64,000 bases of DNA, from the NCBI GenBank assembly GCA_036346275.1, contig JAYEVK010000336.1:186001-250000 (forward strand), read 5' to 3'. Below the pieces are notes generated by a model, which was not told where the DNA came from, made no database searches, and saw only the letters and a program-made list of their open reading frames with translations. The translations under genes and the position numbers were made by a program. The DNA is from Otatea glauca (Eukaryota; Streptophyta; Magnoliopsida; Poales; Poaceae). The stretch's first letter is position 1, and each line of letters opens with the position of its first letter. Of the stretch, positions 46,730 to 58,500 are shown in pieces.

Positions 46730-47771
46730 CACCGCTGTTCTAAACCCTTAGACTCGCCGCTTCACTCTTCTCACAAACTCCCGCCGCTTCACTCTTCTCA
46801 CCGAGCCCGACGCCGCTCGACGACGCTCGCGCCCGACGCTCGCCATGACGACGCTGTTCCTCTACTCGCCCGGACGCCACCCCGACGCCGCTTCTACTCC
46901 GCCCCGACGCCGCTTCGACGCCGCCGACGCCACGCTCAAGGTACTTTACATTAGTAATGGGTAGATGTGCATCAATGTCCAAAGAAAACCATGGAGTATT
47001 AGCGTTGGCGGTCCAAATCCACGAGTGCACTATCTTGATCTGCTGAGTGTACTTGCATGTCACTTGTTGATCCGCTTCGATGTGGTTCTTTAGTTTGGGC
47101 GGCAAAATGGCAATGATCATTATAAAATTAACATGACTAATTAGGTAGCAAGTACTACATGACTCGAGTACATAAGTAGGTGAATCCAGCCGCTGGTAGG
47201 TAAGGATGGATAAGATCCGCCGGCCGCCATGACGACTCATGACTCATGAGCCGAGCTTGGTGTAAGCAAGTGACCATCATCCACAGCCATCGGCTTCAGT
47301 GAACCTACTCCCCGTAGGTTTTGCATCCTTTCGCTGGCATTCATCTCTACCAAAACAAATGACACCAAGAGCAAAACCAGAGGGAGTTACCATTAGTCAT
47401 GAGCTAGAGATTGTGTTGAAAGTTTTTTGAGGCTAGCTATTTGTCGCCACACAAAATGGCCCAAGACTTTGCAAGGACTTGACGAACGGCTAGCTTTGTG
47501 GCAGAATTATTATTTGCACGCCTCTCGTCTGTGGAAGTAGGTGAGTTGATTCCACTGTAAGCCACAACCAACTCTACTAGTACTTAGTACTTACTAGTTA
47601 GATTTAGTAGAATCGCATGCGCTTGGTCGCTAGTCCGCTTTATGCTAGTGATGTGCCATCGGTGGACAAGAGGGCCCTTGACGAGTTAAACTTCCGCACT
47701 TAACCCAAATGACCGCCAAATTGTAATGGTTCCATACTTTACCTCTTTCAGCCAAGACATCCAAAGTCGAT
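46730..47771 (+). other. GC-rich leader and probable intron of the second gene
   Basis: Bases 46730-46940 repeat GACGCCGCT-like and CTTCACTCTTCTCAC units and end at a possible donor AAGGTACT. The remaining 830 bp to the ATG at 47772 hold no motif I recognise. Open frames on the minus strand here (for example 46740-47240) are compositional. A similar GC-rich leader stands after the internal array of the right-hand CACTA element (60480-60860). Confidence 0.5.
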
Positions 47772-50719
47772 ATGGAGGAGCAATCCACCCCGAGCCCGAG
47801 CCCTAGCCCTAGCGTGTTCCTCAACCTCCACCCAACCACCGCTGTTGCCGCCGATGCCGACATACCTGTGGCAAGACTCGTGGCCGAGGAAGAAATAAGA
47901 AGCCCAAGGGCAGTATACCATCTCTGAGGTCTCAAGTCGGGCCCCTATTGCACCGCCAAAGTTCAGAGCAAAGCACGTAACAACCCGCGGTATATCGCAA
48001 GGGAGAGTGCCAATCACCTTTTGGATTGGCACAAAGTGCCCGAGACCATCAAACGGATCTATGGACGGAGCTCAAACAAACCTTCAATTTCAAGAAGATG
48101 AACACCGCGGCGTCGGGATGCGTTGATGACCATGGATGCGCATGGAGGAACTTCAAGGCCAGTCAATACTACTTATGTGAAGAAAACCGATAGGCCATCG
48201 GGACTACCCAAACTTAGAACCATATTGGGATGATTTCGTGTCGATGAAGCAAAGTGAAGCAAAGAAAGAAGTCCAATGAGGGTCACATAAACATCGGAAG
48301 AAGGAACATCCATCCACACGCACTTGGTACGGTGGGTACGCTGTAAAATCCTCAATGGGAGAGGCAGAAGCGTAATCATTACAATGACCGGTACAAGTCA
48401 ATTGGCGGACTACTGATCGAGTCAAGCACTACGCGCGCTAGCGAGGGCAAGTGTCACGCCCGTGGGGCTTATCCTTCGTAAATAGCGATGACGGCAATGT
48501 CGCAAAGGGTCCAGGAGTCAGACGCCGAGTCTTCCCAAGGAACATTCCAACCAGATAGGGAGAACGACGAACCAACACGTGCCCCGGGAAACAAGGAGCA
48601 TCCCGGACGGACACGAGGTGTCGGGTTAAGGTTCCGTGGAAGACAGATTCCCTGCAGCACCTTCACACTTACAAGAGTCGAAAGAGAGCTAGAGAAGCGC
48701 TTGTCGAAATAGAAATGATGAAGGAAAAGATGCTTCGAGAATTACAAGGCACAATAGAACAACAAGTACAACGACAAGTACAACAAGCCATGAGCCAGCC
48801 GCAAGCAACGAATATTGTTACGACCAGCCCTCCGAATTATCGCAGTTAGCTAGATCCGCCCCACTTGTAGAACAGACATGGGTCATTATCCCGTGGACTA
48901 CATACATGACCCCACACCGCGCCACCACTTTGCCCGCCATGAACATATTCATTCAGCCGGCATGCATAGCGCATCCATGCCAAGAAGGAGGTGTATTGCA
49001 CAACTCGCGCGAAGCGCCGGATATGCAAAGGTCCAGTGGACACGGTTAATCCCCGCTTGCCAACCTCGGCTAGAAATGCCCCGAACGACGAGGTTACAAC
49101 TCTAGGAAGTGCCGCCCACTCATTCATCCAAAGGGCGCAAACGTGACATCACCTTGACCATCATGAAGTGCCTGCTCTCCCGAGGTGAACTCGCCACCCT
49201 CCCGAGGTGACTCGCCACTCTCTCCGCAGCTGAACCCCGGCCTCTCCCGCAATGAACCTTCCTACCGTCCTACAAGAACCTCGCATAATGCCACCAACAC
49301 ATCAACAGCATAAAAGTTAGTGCGACAACTTCAGCTTGACCGACTTAAAACCCTCCTCTCAAGGCATGGCGTAATAGACAAGCCATATCAACGAGGTCAG
49401 CGGCTGTAACAGAGTATGATGTTGTGTGCGTAGAAAATGAAGGGTAAAGCGGTATCCAAAGGACAAGCGTCAAGAAAGATCAAATACGAATTGGGAAGCC
49501 GCTTGTCACCCCTTCAAGCTTCATAGTCTAACAAAGGCAAATAAGGCGATTACATGAATGGTATATGGAGCGATCGAACCAACATGTACTCCTCAAGGTG
49601 ATCACCGCCATTTTCAGAGAGGAACATTTCCACCATGAGGGGATCGCCGCTTCATGATAGAATTCAATGACTTGCACAACATGTACTATCAAGATGCCTC
49701 GACGTGTCTCTTATGAGATGTCGGTCACCGTAAGTGTCCAATATAAAAATCATTGTCTACATTCATGTAATACCGATAAATGTGATGTCTAAATCATTTG
49801 TTATGTAGATACGAGTTGATCGAACTAAAAGAACCAAAGGGCCAAGCATGCCTCGATCCGGAACGGTTTGCCACCTAAGTCCAAAGAGTACCAAAGGAGG
49901 TCGAGGACTACGATATAACGCTCTCATCAAACTCCAAGACAAGGAGTTCATACTTTACCGCATAATTTCAAGTAAGTGGCTCACTAGCTAGTTCAACTAC
50001 TTGTTGATCTCGTTCTTTGCTCAAAGTTAGGACTAATGACTACGCATCATACATGTGTATGTAGTTTCCATCGATTCTCGTAGTAATTACTCCAGATAAA
50101 GCAAGATGTCGATCTTGGACCCATGGACAAAGATCCAAAAGACTACAAAGATATGACAAGTCTAGTGAATAGGGCCTTCAAAGTATATTGTAAAAGTGCT
50201 CGAGACACCGCCCTTTCCATAAATCACTAACAATCTGTACTAAATTTCCAGACGCACAAAAACAATTTTCCTATATCGCACTCAAGTCAATAACTCCTTC
50301 AATGTCGATAAGTTTATTCAATTTTTGCAAGTGCCACAAGCAACCGCCAGAACAAATTTATGTGGGTACTTCGTGTGCCAATACATGCGCGAAATCTTAG
50401 GCTCTACAATAGTAAACAATGACGAGAGGTTTGTCACGATAACATCACACATTGATTTGCACATCTCATTCTCTATATAAGCTCTTAAGACAAACTTTTT
50501 CTATCTATAGCGCTTGAAGTTGCCACGGAGGATCGGTTCCAAATGAAATCCAAGGCATTCAGTGGACAGCTCGCTACTTCATCATGAAGGAAGTAATCAA
50601 CAAGAACGGCGAAGTTTCATGACCTAGATAATAATGATGAAGTCTTCCATACTCATCCGCCACCTCCAGAGGCCCCTACCAATAGTGAAGACTCAGAGGC
50701 TTATAGTTCACAAAACTAG
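47772..50719 (+). pseudogene. CACTA second gene: transposase_24-like domain, coiled coil and ULP1-like protease, broken
   Basis: The start MEEQSTPSPSPSPSVFL is followed by a plant transposase (Ptta/En/Spm) type domain at about 47990-48480, with TFNFKKMNT, KASQYYL and later DRVKHYALAR. A coiled coil (MLRELQGTIEQQVQRQVQQAM) ends near 48845 at a stop. A second part begins near 49560 with FMIEFNDLHNMYYQDA, the counterpart of the FEDLF segment of the outer element. It ends in an ULP1 domain: CGYFVCQYMREIL at 50361-50400 holds the likely catalytic Cys. The last codons (EAPTNSEDSEAYSSQN) end at 50719. The two parts may be separate genes or one spliced gene. Confidence 0.78.
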
Positions 50720-51544
50720 TTAATTTTTTCTTACGGTGGTGTAAATTGATGTTTCATTGAATGTCAAGTTTAGTATTGGATGGCATGGCTTGCACATGTT
50801 CTAATTTCGTCATTTGATTTAAGAAGTTGTGATTGATCGCGCTTGTGTTGTTGCCCTTCTCCCGCGTGTGTGTGTGTTGATGGGTGGTGTGTGTGTGCGT
50901 GCGCCTAGACGAGGAGCGCCCCTTTATTGCTTTTCTTCGTGCCCTTTCATGATGGCTAGTAGAGCTTTTATAGACGTGGGTGATGGATGAATACGGAAGA
51001 GCTCATTTCAAAACTGCACCATTACAAAGAGGTTTATTTGATTGCTTGATTTAGTTGTCAAGTTTCCTTTTGCATCTTTACCGCCCATTCATAAGAGATT
51101 TGATTACATGGTCCTTATATTTTTAGATGGTGTGTTTTACTCTAATGTATGATAGTAAATGCCATTAAAAATAGCTAAATGGAGATTATAGAAGGAAAAA
51201 TAGTAAAAGTAGGATCAAAATTGTAGAACGATATGTATTTAGGAATAAAATTGAAAAATAGAATGTCACATATTCAAAAATAGAGGGACTATAAACTAAC
51301 TAATGCATGTACAACATCCGGAGGATGCCACGGCATTCACATGGAATAAGACGGCAATGGATCGGCTAGATTTGTGATACAACAAAAGTGATCTATTTAG
51401 CGCTCCATAGTATGATATATAATGACTTCATTTACATACTCGAGAAATATTGATGCAAAGATGATCGAACTAGAGAAGGGAGCAGTCCAATGAGGCATGC
51501 CCTACACCATCACCATGATCGAGCGCCTCATGCATGAGACACTT
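50720..51544 (+). other. 3' region of the second gene, no gene seen
   Basis: AT-rich sequence with a TG-rich microsatellite at about 50865-50903. I see no frame, tRNA or terminal repeat here. Confidence 0.6.
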
Positions 51545-51812
51545 TAATTGTACATTGTAATTGTGTATATTGTAATTGTGTATATGCAAAATCTGTGATT
51601 GTAATTGTGATTGATGTATTATATGTAATTGTGATTGATGTATTATATTGTAGTTGTGTATATGCAAAATCTGTGATTGTTGTACATTATAATTGTGTAT
51701 ATGCAAAATTGCAATTGTGATTGATGTATTATATTGTAGTTGTGTATATGCGAAATCTGTGATTGTTGTACATTGTATATGCAAAATCTGTGATTGATGT
51801 ATTATATGTTTC
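51545..51812 (+). repeat. Minisatellite near the right end of the CACTA element
   Basis: Imperfect units are built from TTGTAATTGTGTATATGCAAAA, TCTGTGATTG and ATGTATTATAT, with a period near 60 bp. They lie about 70 bp inside the right subterminal palindromes. Confidence 0.85.
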
Positions 51813-51878
51813 AGAGGGCATGGCTAGCAGCACCTGAGGCTAGCCCAAAATGCAGTTTTTTATTTTTTCGGTCAGGTA

Positions 51879-52229
51879 TTATCTGTGGCGGTTGGTGGAT
51901 AGAACCGCCACAGATAATATAGTTATCTGTGGCGGTTGGTGTATAGAACCGCCACGTATAATATAGTTATCTGTGGCGCGTTGTAGGAAAGAACCGCCAC
52001 GTATAGTGTAGTTATCTGTGGCGGTTGGTGGATAGAACCGCCACAGATAGTATTGTTATCTCGTGGGCGTTAGTGTGTAGAACCGCCACAGTATAACACT
52101 TATCTCGTGGCGGTTAGAAAACCGCCACCGATAATCCTCGATTATCGCTGGCACTATATCTGTGGCGGTTTAATAACCGCCACTGATGGCAGTTATGAAC
52201 CGCCACTGATGACCTTTTTCAGTGTAGTG
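51879..52229 (+). repeat. Right subterminal repeats and terminus of the CACTA element
   Basis: About seven palindromes of ATCTGTGGCGGTTGGTG...GAACCGCCACAGATA are followed by the terminus CAGTGTAGTG. Here the motif is mostly in its clean CTG/CAG form. Confidence 0.92.
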
Positions 52230-52232
52230 ATA

Positions 52233-52883
52233 TTTGAATGCGATTGCATATGTACTTATGGTTAAGCATGTTTGCGTTCTATTTTGTTAACGAATGTGAT
52301 ATGTGTTTATTGTAACAAAGTGTTCATGTTCTTTGAATGTGATATGTTGTCTGTAATTTATGTGTGAATGTGATATGTGCATATTGTGTGGACTATGTGC
52401 TGATTGGAGGGTGAAATAGAAAATAGCACACCACACCCCTTCATCTCTCGCTGTTCTCACAAGAAAATGATAGAGATGTGGCGGTCATCTCTATCGTTCT
52501 ATGTAAGAAGTTTATAGGGATGATGAACTCATCTCTATCGGTTCTTTATAAGAAATGATAGAAATGAGGGTATTATCTCTATCGGTTCTTTGTAAGATGC
52601 GATAGAGATGAGGCTCATCTCTATCGCTTACAAAGAAGCGATAGAGATGAATACCCATCTCTATCGATTCTTTATAAGAAGCTTACAGAGATGAGGGTAT
52701 TATGCCGCCTCATTTCTTATAACGCGCTTATAAAGAACCGATAGAGATGACCGCTCATCTCTATCGGGCGAGAACCGATCGTAATAATGCCGCCTCATCT
52801 CTGTCTCATGTCTTTGTGTCGCCACCAGAACCAACTATGATGATAAGAAAGAACTGATTGTGATGTATATTTGTGTAGTAGTG
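52233..52883 (+). repeat. Right end of the outer CACTA element with subterminal repeats
   Basis: After 230 bp of AT-rich DNA, palindromes of CATCTCTATCGGTTCTT and AAGAACCGATAGAGATGA run from about 52465 to 52805. The terminus ATTTGTGTAGTAGTG ends at 52883. The motif differs from that of the inner element (GGCGGTT) but resembles that of the element starting at 53964 (CATCACTATCGGTTC). Confidence 0.85.
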
Positions 52884-52890
52884 GGCGGAC

Positions 52891-53010
52891 ATGGAGCGAA
52901 GCAGGCGGTGGATGTGCGTCGGCGAGGAGGAGCGGGACGTCGACGCGGCAGTCGAGGAGCTGGTGATGGACGGTCTGGTGGGCGAGCTTGTGAGCGACTT
53001 GGCTGCGTGA
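52891..53010 (+). CDS. Short GC3-rich frame, possible 3' remnant of a host exon (39 aa)
   Basis: It starts 8 bp after the outer CACTA terminus and reads MERSRRWMCVGEEERD...ELVSDLAA, ending at TGA. By eye almost nine in ten third positions are G or C, typical of many grass genes and unlike the transposon DNA around it. The acidic helix-like tail has no family I recognise. The frame may continue upstream of the insertion site, so the CACTA element could have landed in an exon. It could also be chance in a GC-rich patch. No promoter or splice signal is visible. Confidence 0.35.
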   Translation: MERSRRWMCVGEEERDVDAAVEELVMDGLVGELVSDLAA

Positions 53011-53963
53011 AGTGAAAGTAGCCAGTAGCTAGCGGGTTGTACGTGCCGCCGGTGTGGTTTCATAGCAAGTGTACCATGCATGTTCGTATGGACGTTAACT
53101 TGAGTGTTAACATGACAAAGTTGGGTTTACGCTCCGGAGGTAAGGAGAAAAGAGCGCATCATGTATATGTGGAGTTCGTAGCATGCAAATGAACGACCCA
53201 GATTTTTAATCATATCTTACATAAAAATTATAAGGCAAATCATCATTATTCATTAATCTGTTAACTACAATAATAATTAAACTATATCATCATAGATTTC
53301 AGTGGCACAAAAAAATTACAATATTAACGGTGTCGATGTTATACAGAATAGTACATGGTCCAATACGTAGTAGCGATGTTACAATAATGTGCAAGAATAT
53401 TAAAACAATGCTATAATATATAGCCAATAGTGTACATCTATGAATATATCATCTATATAAATAAAAACAATCGATGATATTCAAAGCACCTTCGTTTAAA
53501 GGACAAGACAATATCACAATAATCCTAAACAAAATTCTAGAAATTATTATATTAATCGAAGAAAAGAGAAGATCTCCGCAAGTAGAAGAGGAGCCATCAG
53601 CAAATTAACTAGACAAGAGCACGGAGAACAGGAGCCGGCAAGGGAGAAGTGCACTGAGCAAGAGAAGAGGATATTGCCTAGAGGCCCTAGAGAGGCCAAG
53701 TGATGAGCTGATCAATGGAGCAGAGCCAGCGAGGAGCACGCGAGCGCGAGCAAGAGCATGTGACACAGGCTGAATCGTCTCCAACAACGAGAACGCGACC
53801 GCGACCAACAGCAAGGTACTCCCACATTTCCATCTCAACCGTAGGCCGTGCACACATAAAATTATATGCCATCACGTTGTCACACCTTGTCACCAACAAT
53901 ACTCAAAATATTCAAGCTAGCAGTAAACCTCAAGTGATGGAACAACAGGAGGATAGTACGACT
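53011..53963. other. Sequence between two CACTA elements, no clear gene
   Basis: About 950 bp of mixed composition. The middle (53200-53560) is AT-rich. A 109-codon frame at 53715-54044 begins MEQSQRGAREREQEHVTQ but runs across the left end of the next CACTA element, so it is at most a truncated frame with no recognised domain. Together with 52884-53010 this is the only stretch I cannot assign to a transposon. Confidence 0.5.
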
Positions 53964-54525
53964 CACTACTACAGAATGGTACATCACTATCGTTTCATCC
54001 GTGCTTGTTCTAAGTTTTTAGGAAGAAACGATTGTGATAGATGACTTAGAGAGGCATTAATCATAATCACTATCGGTTCTAGGTTAGAAGTGATAGTGAT
54101 GTAGACTCGAACATTACAATCGGTTCTACGCCAGGTGATAATGAGATAAGATTATCATCACTATCGATTTTCATAAGAAGCGATAGTGATGAAGACGCAC
54201 ACATCACTATCGGTTCTTATTTAAGTTTATAGTGATGATATCGGACATCACTATCGCTTCTCACAAAAGAACCGATAGTGATGAGATTCTCATCACTATC
54301 GGTTCTTTTCATGAGAAGCGATAGTGATGTTCATTATCATCACTATCGCTTCTAAATAAGAACCGATAGTGATGTAGTCAGTTGCTCATCACTATCGCTT
54401 CTTATATGAAAACCGATAGTGATGACTATTATAATCACCGCCGCTTGTCTTGTAAGAACCGATCGTGATGTTCATGATCACATCACTATCGCTTTTATAT
54501 GAGAACCGATAGTGATGTACCTCGT
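53964..54525 (+). repeat. Left terminus and subterminal repeats (CATCACTATCGGTTC palindromes)
   Basis: More than ten copies of CATCACTATCGGTTCTT and its reverse AAGAACCGATAGTGATG form palindromes. They lie directly inside the CACTACTAC end, as expected for binding sites of the element's own protein. Confidence 0.9.
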
Positions 54526-54945
54526 TAGGTTATTTATACCACTCGAAATGAACTCTTCTCTCGTTATTGTTCCAGAGGAGGTTTCTCCGCCACCGTAAAA
54601 AAATAGCTCATATTCTCGTGGTTTGGAAGCAATACTTGGGTGAGAAAATTTGAAATCCTCAAGGGTGGGTGTTAAGAGGGTAAATTTGAAGCCCTAACTT
54701 GAGGAGATTTCTCATTTTGCATAATTTGTGATTTTCTTCAAAATGTGAGCATTCCTTCAAACCCCTTTAATTTTGTACTATGTAATTTTGATATGTCAAG
54801 AAAGTTTAGATTGCACTGGTATTGTGTATATCCTATCGATTTCACACCCTTTATTTCACAAGCATGTACACATGTATTTAATTATCTTAATTTGTAGTGC
54901 TTTGATGTTAATATGGAATTATTATTGCCGTCACTTGATGAATGC
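54526..54945 (+). other. Promoter and leader region of the right-hand TNP2 gene
   Basis: A TATTTATA-like box lies at 54531-54538 right after the subterminal repeats, the same place as the TATA box of the other CACTA element. No coding sequence is seen up to the duplicated leader. Confidence 0.4.
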
Positions 54946-55310
54946 TAGAGTTTAGGTGCGGAACTCACGCCTCCCGCTCGAGGATGCTTGTTTATAAATA
55001 TACCGAACGAAATGGTATATTTATGTTTAGCAGTCTCGAATTGTCCACGTTTGACAAGCTGAGGATATAAGCCGCAAGTTCTCGAGCTGTGTTGTACAAT
55101 CAGAGTAGAGATTTCGTAGCGCTTCCCGGTATTCTCCGTGATACACACCCTCTTGACCTCGTTGTCGAGACGGTATATGGAGAATAGCGAGATGTCGCCA
55201 AATTTTCTAGAGTTGTACAACGCTTAGGAACTTGTCGGAACCACATATTCTCGAATGGGATTAGGACCAAACCTATTTAGAGATTAGAGTCATCGTTGGT
55301 ACCCTTGTAT
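54946..55310 (+). repeat. Duplicated leader sequence, copy 1
   Basis: This about 365 bp stretch matches 62225-62590 in direct orientation. Shared runs include TCGAATTGTCCACG, GATACACACCCTCTTGAC, AGATGTCGCCAAATTT and ATTAGGACCAAACCTATTTA. It ends about 285 bp before the TNP2 start codon. A minus-strand frame of 91 codons (54945-55220) is open here but not in the other copy, so I do not call it a gene. Confidence 0.85.
54986..55031 (+). other. Hairpin in leader copy 1
   Basis: The arms 54986-55004 and 55014-55031 share a perfect 10 bp stem (TAAATATACC / GGTATATTTA) with further partial pairing outside and a 9-base loop. The stem is kept in the other copy, with paired changes. Confidence 0.65.
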
Positions 55311-55594
55311 TGTTTCGTTGTAGTCAAAAGATCCGTAGGCTAATGCACTATATAATTAGATTGTTTGATATCATTGTTCATGTTAAAATGTATGTCTCTT
55401 ATCTAGGAAATTGGAAGCTCTAAACCTGTGGAAGAATCTAGGTATCGATCGAAGTACATATTTCATATATGTTGCGTGAAATTGTCATCTATTTTGCAAA
55501 GGTAATATTAATCAAATGATGTCTCAATATTTCAAATAACTAGCTTGTTGTCGCCCAGCTTTGTGCATAATTTATTGGGCGAAGTTTAATTGCG

Positions 55595-58500
55595 ATGAAC
55601 CGTAAGGAATGGATGTATGCAAAAGTCGTGTGAGTGCTGAATTTCGAGGGTGTTAAGGAGTTCAAAAAATTGCCAAGAGGACATGGTGAGGAGGGTGTAA
55701 ACTTCATATATTGTCCTTGCATTGATTGCACCAATCGAGAAGATTCAAGAACTCACCAAATTGAGGACCACCGATTCGACGTGGCTTCGTGAGGAATTAC
55801 ACGTGTTGGATCCATCACGGGAGACAGTAGTACCTCGCCAGATGCAATGAAGACACGGTGGAACCGGATGATGAGTTGCAATTTGATATGTTTGAGGCGG
55901 AGAATTTGGAGCAAATGTTATGGATGTGGAGGGTAATTACACGTAAAGAGAGTTTGGAAAGTTTAAAAGCCTGATGGAAGACGATGCGAAACCACTGCTC
56001 ACAAAGTTGCAAAGCGAATACACTAAGTTAGGTTCGGTCCTTGCATTGTTCGAATCAAGGCAAAACACCGCTGACGATACAAGTTTTAATGCACTTCTAG
56101 TTCTTCTATCTGACCGCTTCGGAGGGAAACGAGTTGCCAACAAGCATTTATGAAGCGAAGAAGCTACTATGCCCCATGGGAATGGAAATAGAAAGGATAC
56201 ATGCATGTCCAAATGATTGCATCTTGTACCGTAACGCACATCGAGCTGCACATTTGTCCATTTTTATGTGTGCCTCAAGACAAACAAAAGGAGAAGCGAA
56301 CGACAAGAAGCGTAAGAGCCGGGCAACGAGGGTGAAGAGGTCACTAAAGGTGCACCGCCAAGGTATTGTGGTACTTGCCCATCATTCCGCTCAGAAAGGT
56401 TGTTTGCAAATCCTAGAGAAGCAAAATTGTTGCGCTGGCATTATGAGTCTCGAAAGGAAGATGGCAAGTCGAGACACCTCGCCGATTCGCTCAATGGAGA
56501 AACATCGATTGGAAACATGAGGAGTTTGGTGCCAAATGAGGAACATAAGATTTGGGTTGAGTACCGATGGAATGAATCCGCTTGGTAACATGAGCAAATC
56601 ACAAAGACGTGGCCGCTTCTGTTGTGTATCTACAACCTCCTCCTTGGTTGTGCATGAAGCGAAGTATATCATGATGTCGCTATAATCTCGGGACCCAAAC
56701 AAATGGAAATGATATTGATGTGTACCTCGCCCATTGATCGAGGATTTGGTAAAATTGTGGAATGACGGGTCATTGTGTGGGATGCGATGTAAGAGAGTAT
56801 TTCACCCTACGGGCTATGGTATTTTGCACCATAAATGATTTCCGCCTTGGTAATTTGGCGGGCTACAGATTTAAAGGAGCAAAAGCGTGTCCTATTTGTG
56901 AAGAGGAGACCGAGAGCCTATGGTCGCCAATTCCAAGAAAATCGTATATGGGTCACCGAGGTTTCTACCTCAAGTCATCGATACCGTAAGATGGATGACA
57001 AATTTGATGGGAAGAGGGAAGTCCGCTCAAAGACCGCAGCCTATGAGTGGAAGGCAAGTATATTCACGGTAGAGGATATCGATGTTCAAGACGGAAAGAG
57101 TCAGAATCTGCTCGCTCTAGGACCATTTGGAAGAAGAGGTCAATATTTTGGGACTTACCGCATCGAAGGAGTTAGATGTCTGGCATTGTATTGATGTCAT
57201 GCACGTTGAGAAGAATGTCTCGCGACAATTTGGTTGGTATCCTCGCGAACATACCGAAAGACAAAGGATGGTGTGAATGCTCGTCGCGACATGGCCTACA
57301 TGGGAATCGTGCCCAGTGCTTGCAGTGATAGAGGAGGATGGAAAAGGTCCAGATATCCCCACCGCATGCTACACTCTGCCCAAGAAGGAGAAAGAGGACC
57401 TTTGCAAATGTCTCCATGGTATTAAAGTTCCATCCGCTACTCCGCTAACATTAAGAAGCTTGTGTCCTTGGATGATTTGAAGTTGTTGGGCATGAAGTCC
57501 CACGATTGCCATGTCTTGATGACCCAAATGCTCCTGGGTTGTAATAAGAAATATTCGCCAGAGGATGTCAGTTTGCAATCACGGTCGTGTTACTTCTTCA
57601 ATGCGATCTCCCGCAGTTATTGACCCCGACGTGCTAGACAACTTGCAGAGTGAGGTGGTGCGACTCTATGTCACTTGAGATGCATTTCCCACCGCCGCTC
57701 TTCGATGTCATGGTCCACCTTGTTGTTCACCTCGTTAGAGAGATTAAGATATGTGGACCGCATTCCTACGCTATATGTACCCGCTCGAGAGGTACATGGG
57801 TATATTAAAATCCTACGTGAGGAATCGGTCAAGCCCGAGGGTAGTATTGTGGAAGGTTATGGTAATCAAGAGGTTATTGAGTTCTGCGTGGACTATCTCG
57901 AAAAGACAAGCAATCGGTGTTCCTCTATCTCGCCATGAGGGCAGATTTGCCGGCAAAGGAACCGTTGGATCGAAACTAACGAGGCCACGGTTTGATATGT
58001 ATTGCAAAGCGATCTCGATAGCCTTGCAAAGAGAGCGCAAGTTGCAGTGGTACATCGAGCAAAGACAAGTCGATATTACGGAAGAGAATCCACAAATGGA
58101 TGAGCTTTCCATCATGCGAGAACACAACGATAGATTTCTCACATGGTTCAAACAAAGGGCGGAGGTCTCGTTAGTGAGACTATCAAATGGTTGGTCGACG
58201 GACCTAGATTTAATGTACGCATATGGCAGGGTACGATATTAATGGGTACACCTTTTACACCGAAAGTCGATGCTAAGAGTACTGCTCAAAACAAAGGTGT
58301 AAGCATAGATGCTTTTTCCGATGAACATCACCAAAGGAGGATCCTCAATGGCAATGAACTCTTACTCGGGTGATCAAGAAATTTGGGAGCTCGACACGGA
58401 ATATACCAAATTCCATTGTTCGATGTAAGTGGGTGGGACTCTACATGGAGTGAAGGTCGACAAGAGAGGTTTTACTCTTGTGGATCTAAACAGACTCGCT

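Larger units (their letters stand above)
41242..52229 (+). mobile_element. Complete 11 kb two-gene CACTA element
   Basis: The left end CACTACGCCAAAA and right end TTTTTCAGTGTAGTG give imperfect terminal inverted repeats with the obligatory CACTA/TAGTG, flanked by ATA. Inside lie, in order, left subterminal GGCGGTT palindromes, a TATA box, a TNP2-type transposase gene, an internal block of the same palindromes, a GC-rich leader, a second gene (transposase_24-like plus ULP1) and right subterminal palindromes. It lies in the outer CACTA element after its ULP1 exons. It probably moved by cut and paste, with TNP2 cutting and the second protein possibly binding the subterminal repeats as TNPA does in En/Spm. 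That last role is inference. Confidence 0.92.
1..52883 (+). mobile_element. Outer CACTA (En/Spm) element, left end outside the window, split by two large insertions
   Basis: This is the base layer of the nest. Its second gene is seen in pieces at the window start and at 40548-41160, in the same orientation. A block of subterminal palindromes with the core CATCTCTATCGGTTC lies at 52465-52805. The right terminus reads GTGTAGTAGTG and ends at 52883, the reverse complement of the usual CACTACTAC start. The element is interrupted by a copia element (1762-40501) and by a second CACTA element (41242-52229). Removing both leaves a continuous second-gene tail and right end. The left terminus, TNP2 gene and target duplication lie outside the window, so completeness cannot be judged. 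The three bases after the right end are GGC. Confidence 0.8.

Noticed and set aside
46740..47240. Minus-strand frame of 166 codons before the second CACTA gene
   Set aside because: It spans the GC-rich leader and intron-like DNA, with no motif and no match in the other CACTA element.
54945..55220. Minus-strand frame of 91 codons in leader copy 1
   Set aside because: The matching region in copy 2 has stops in that frame, so conservation is not at protein level.
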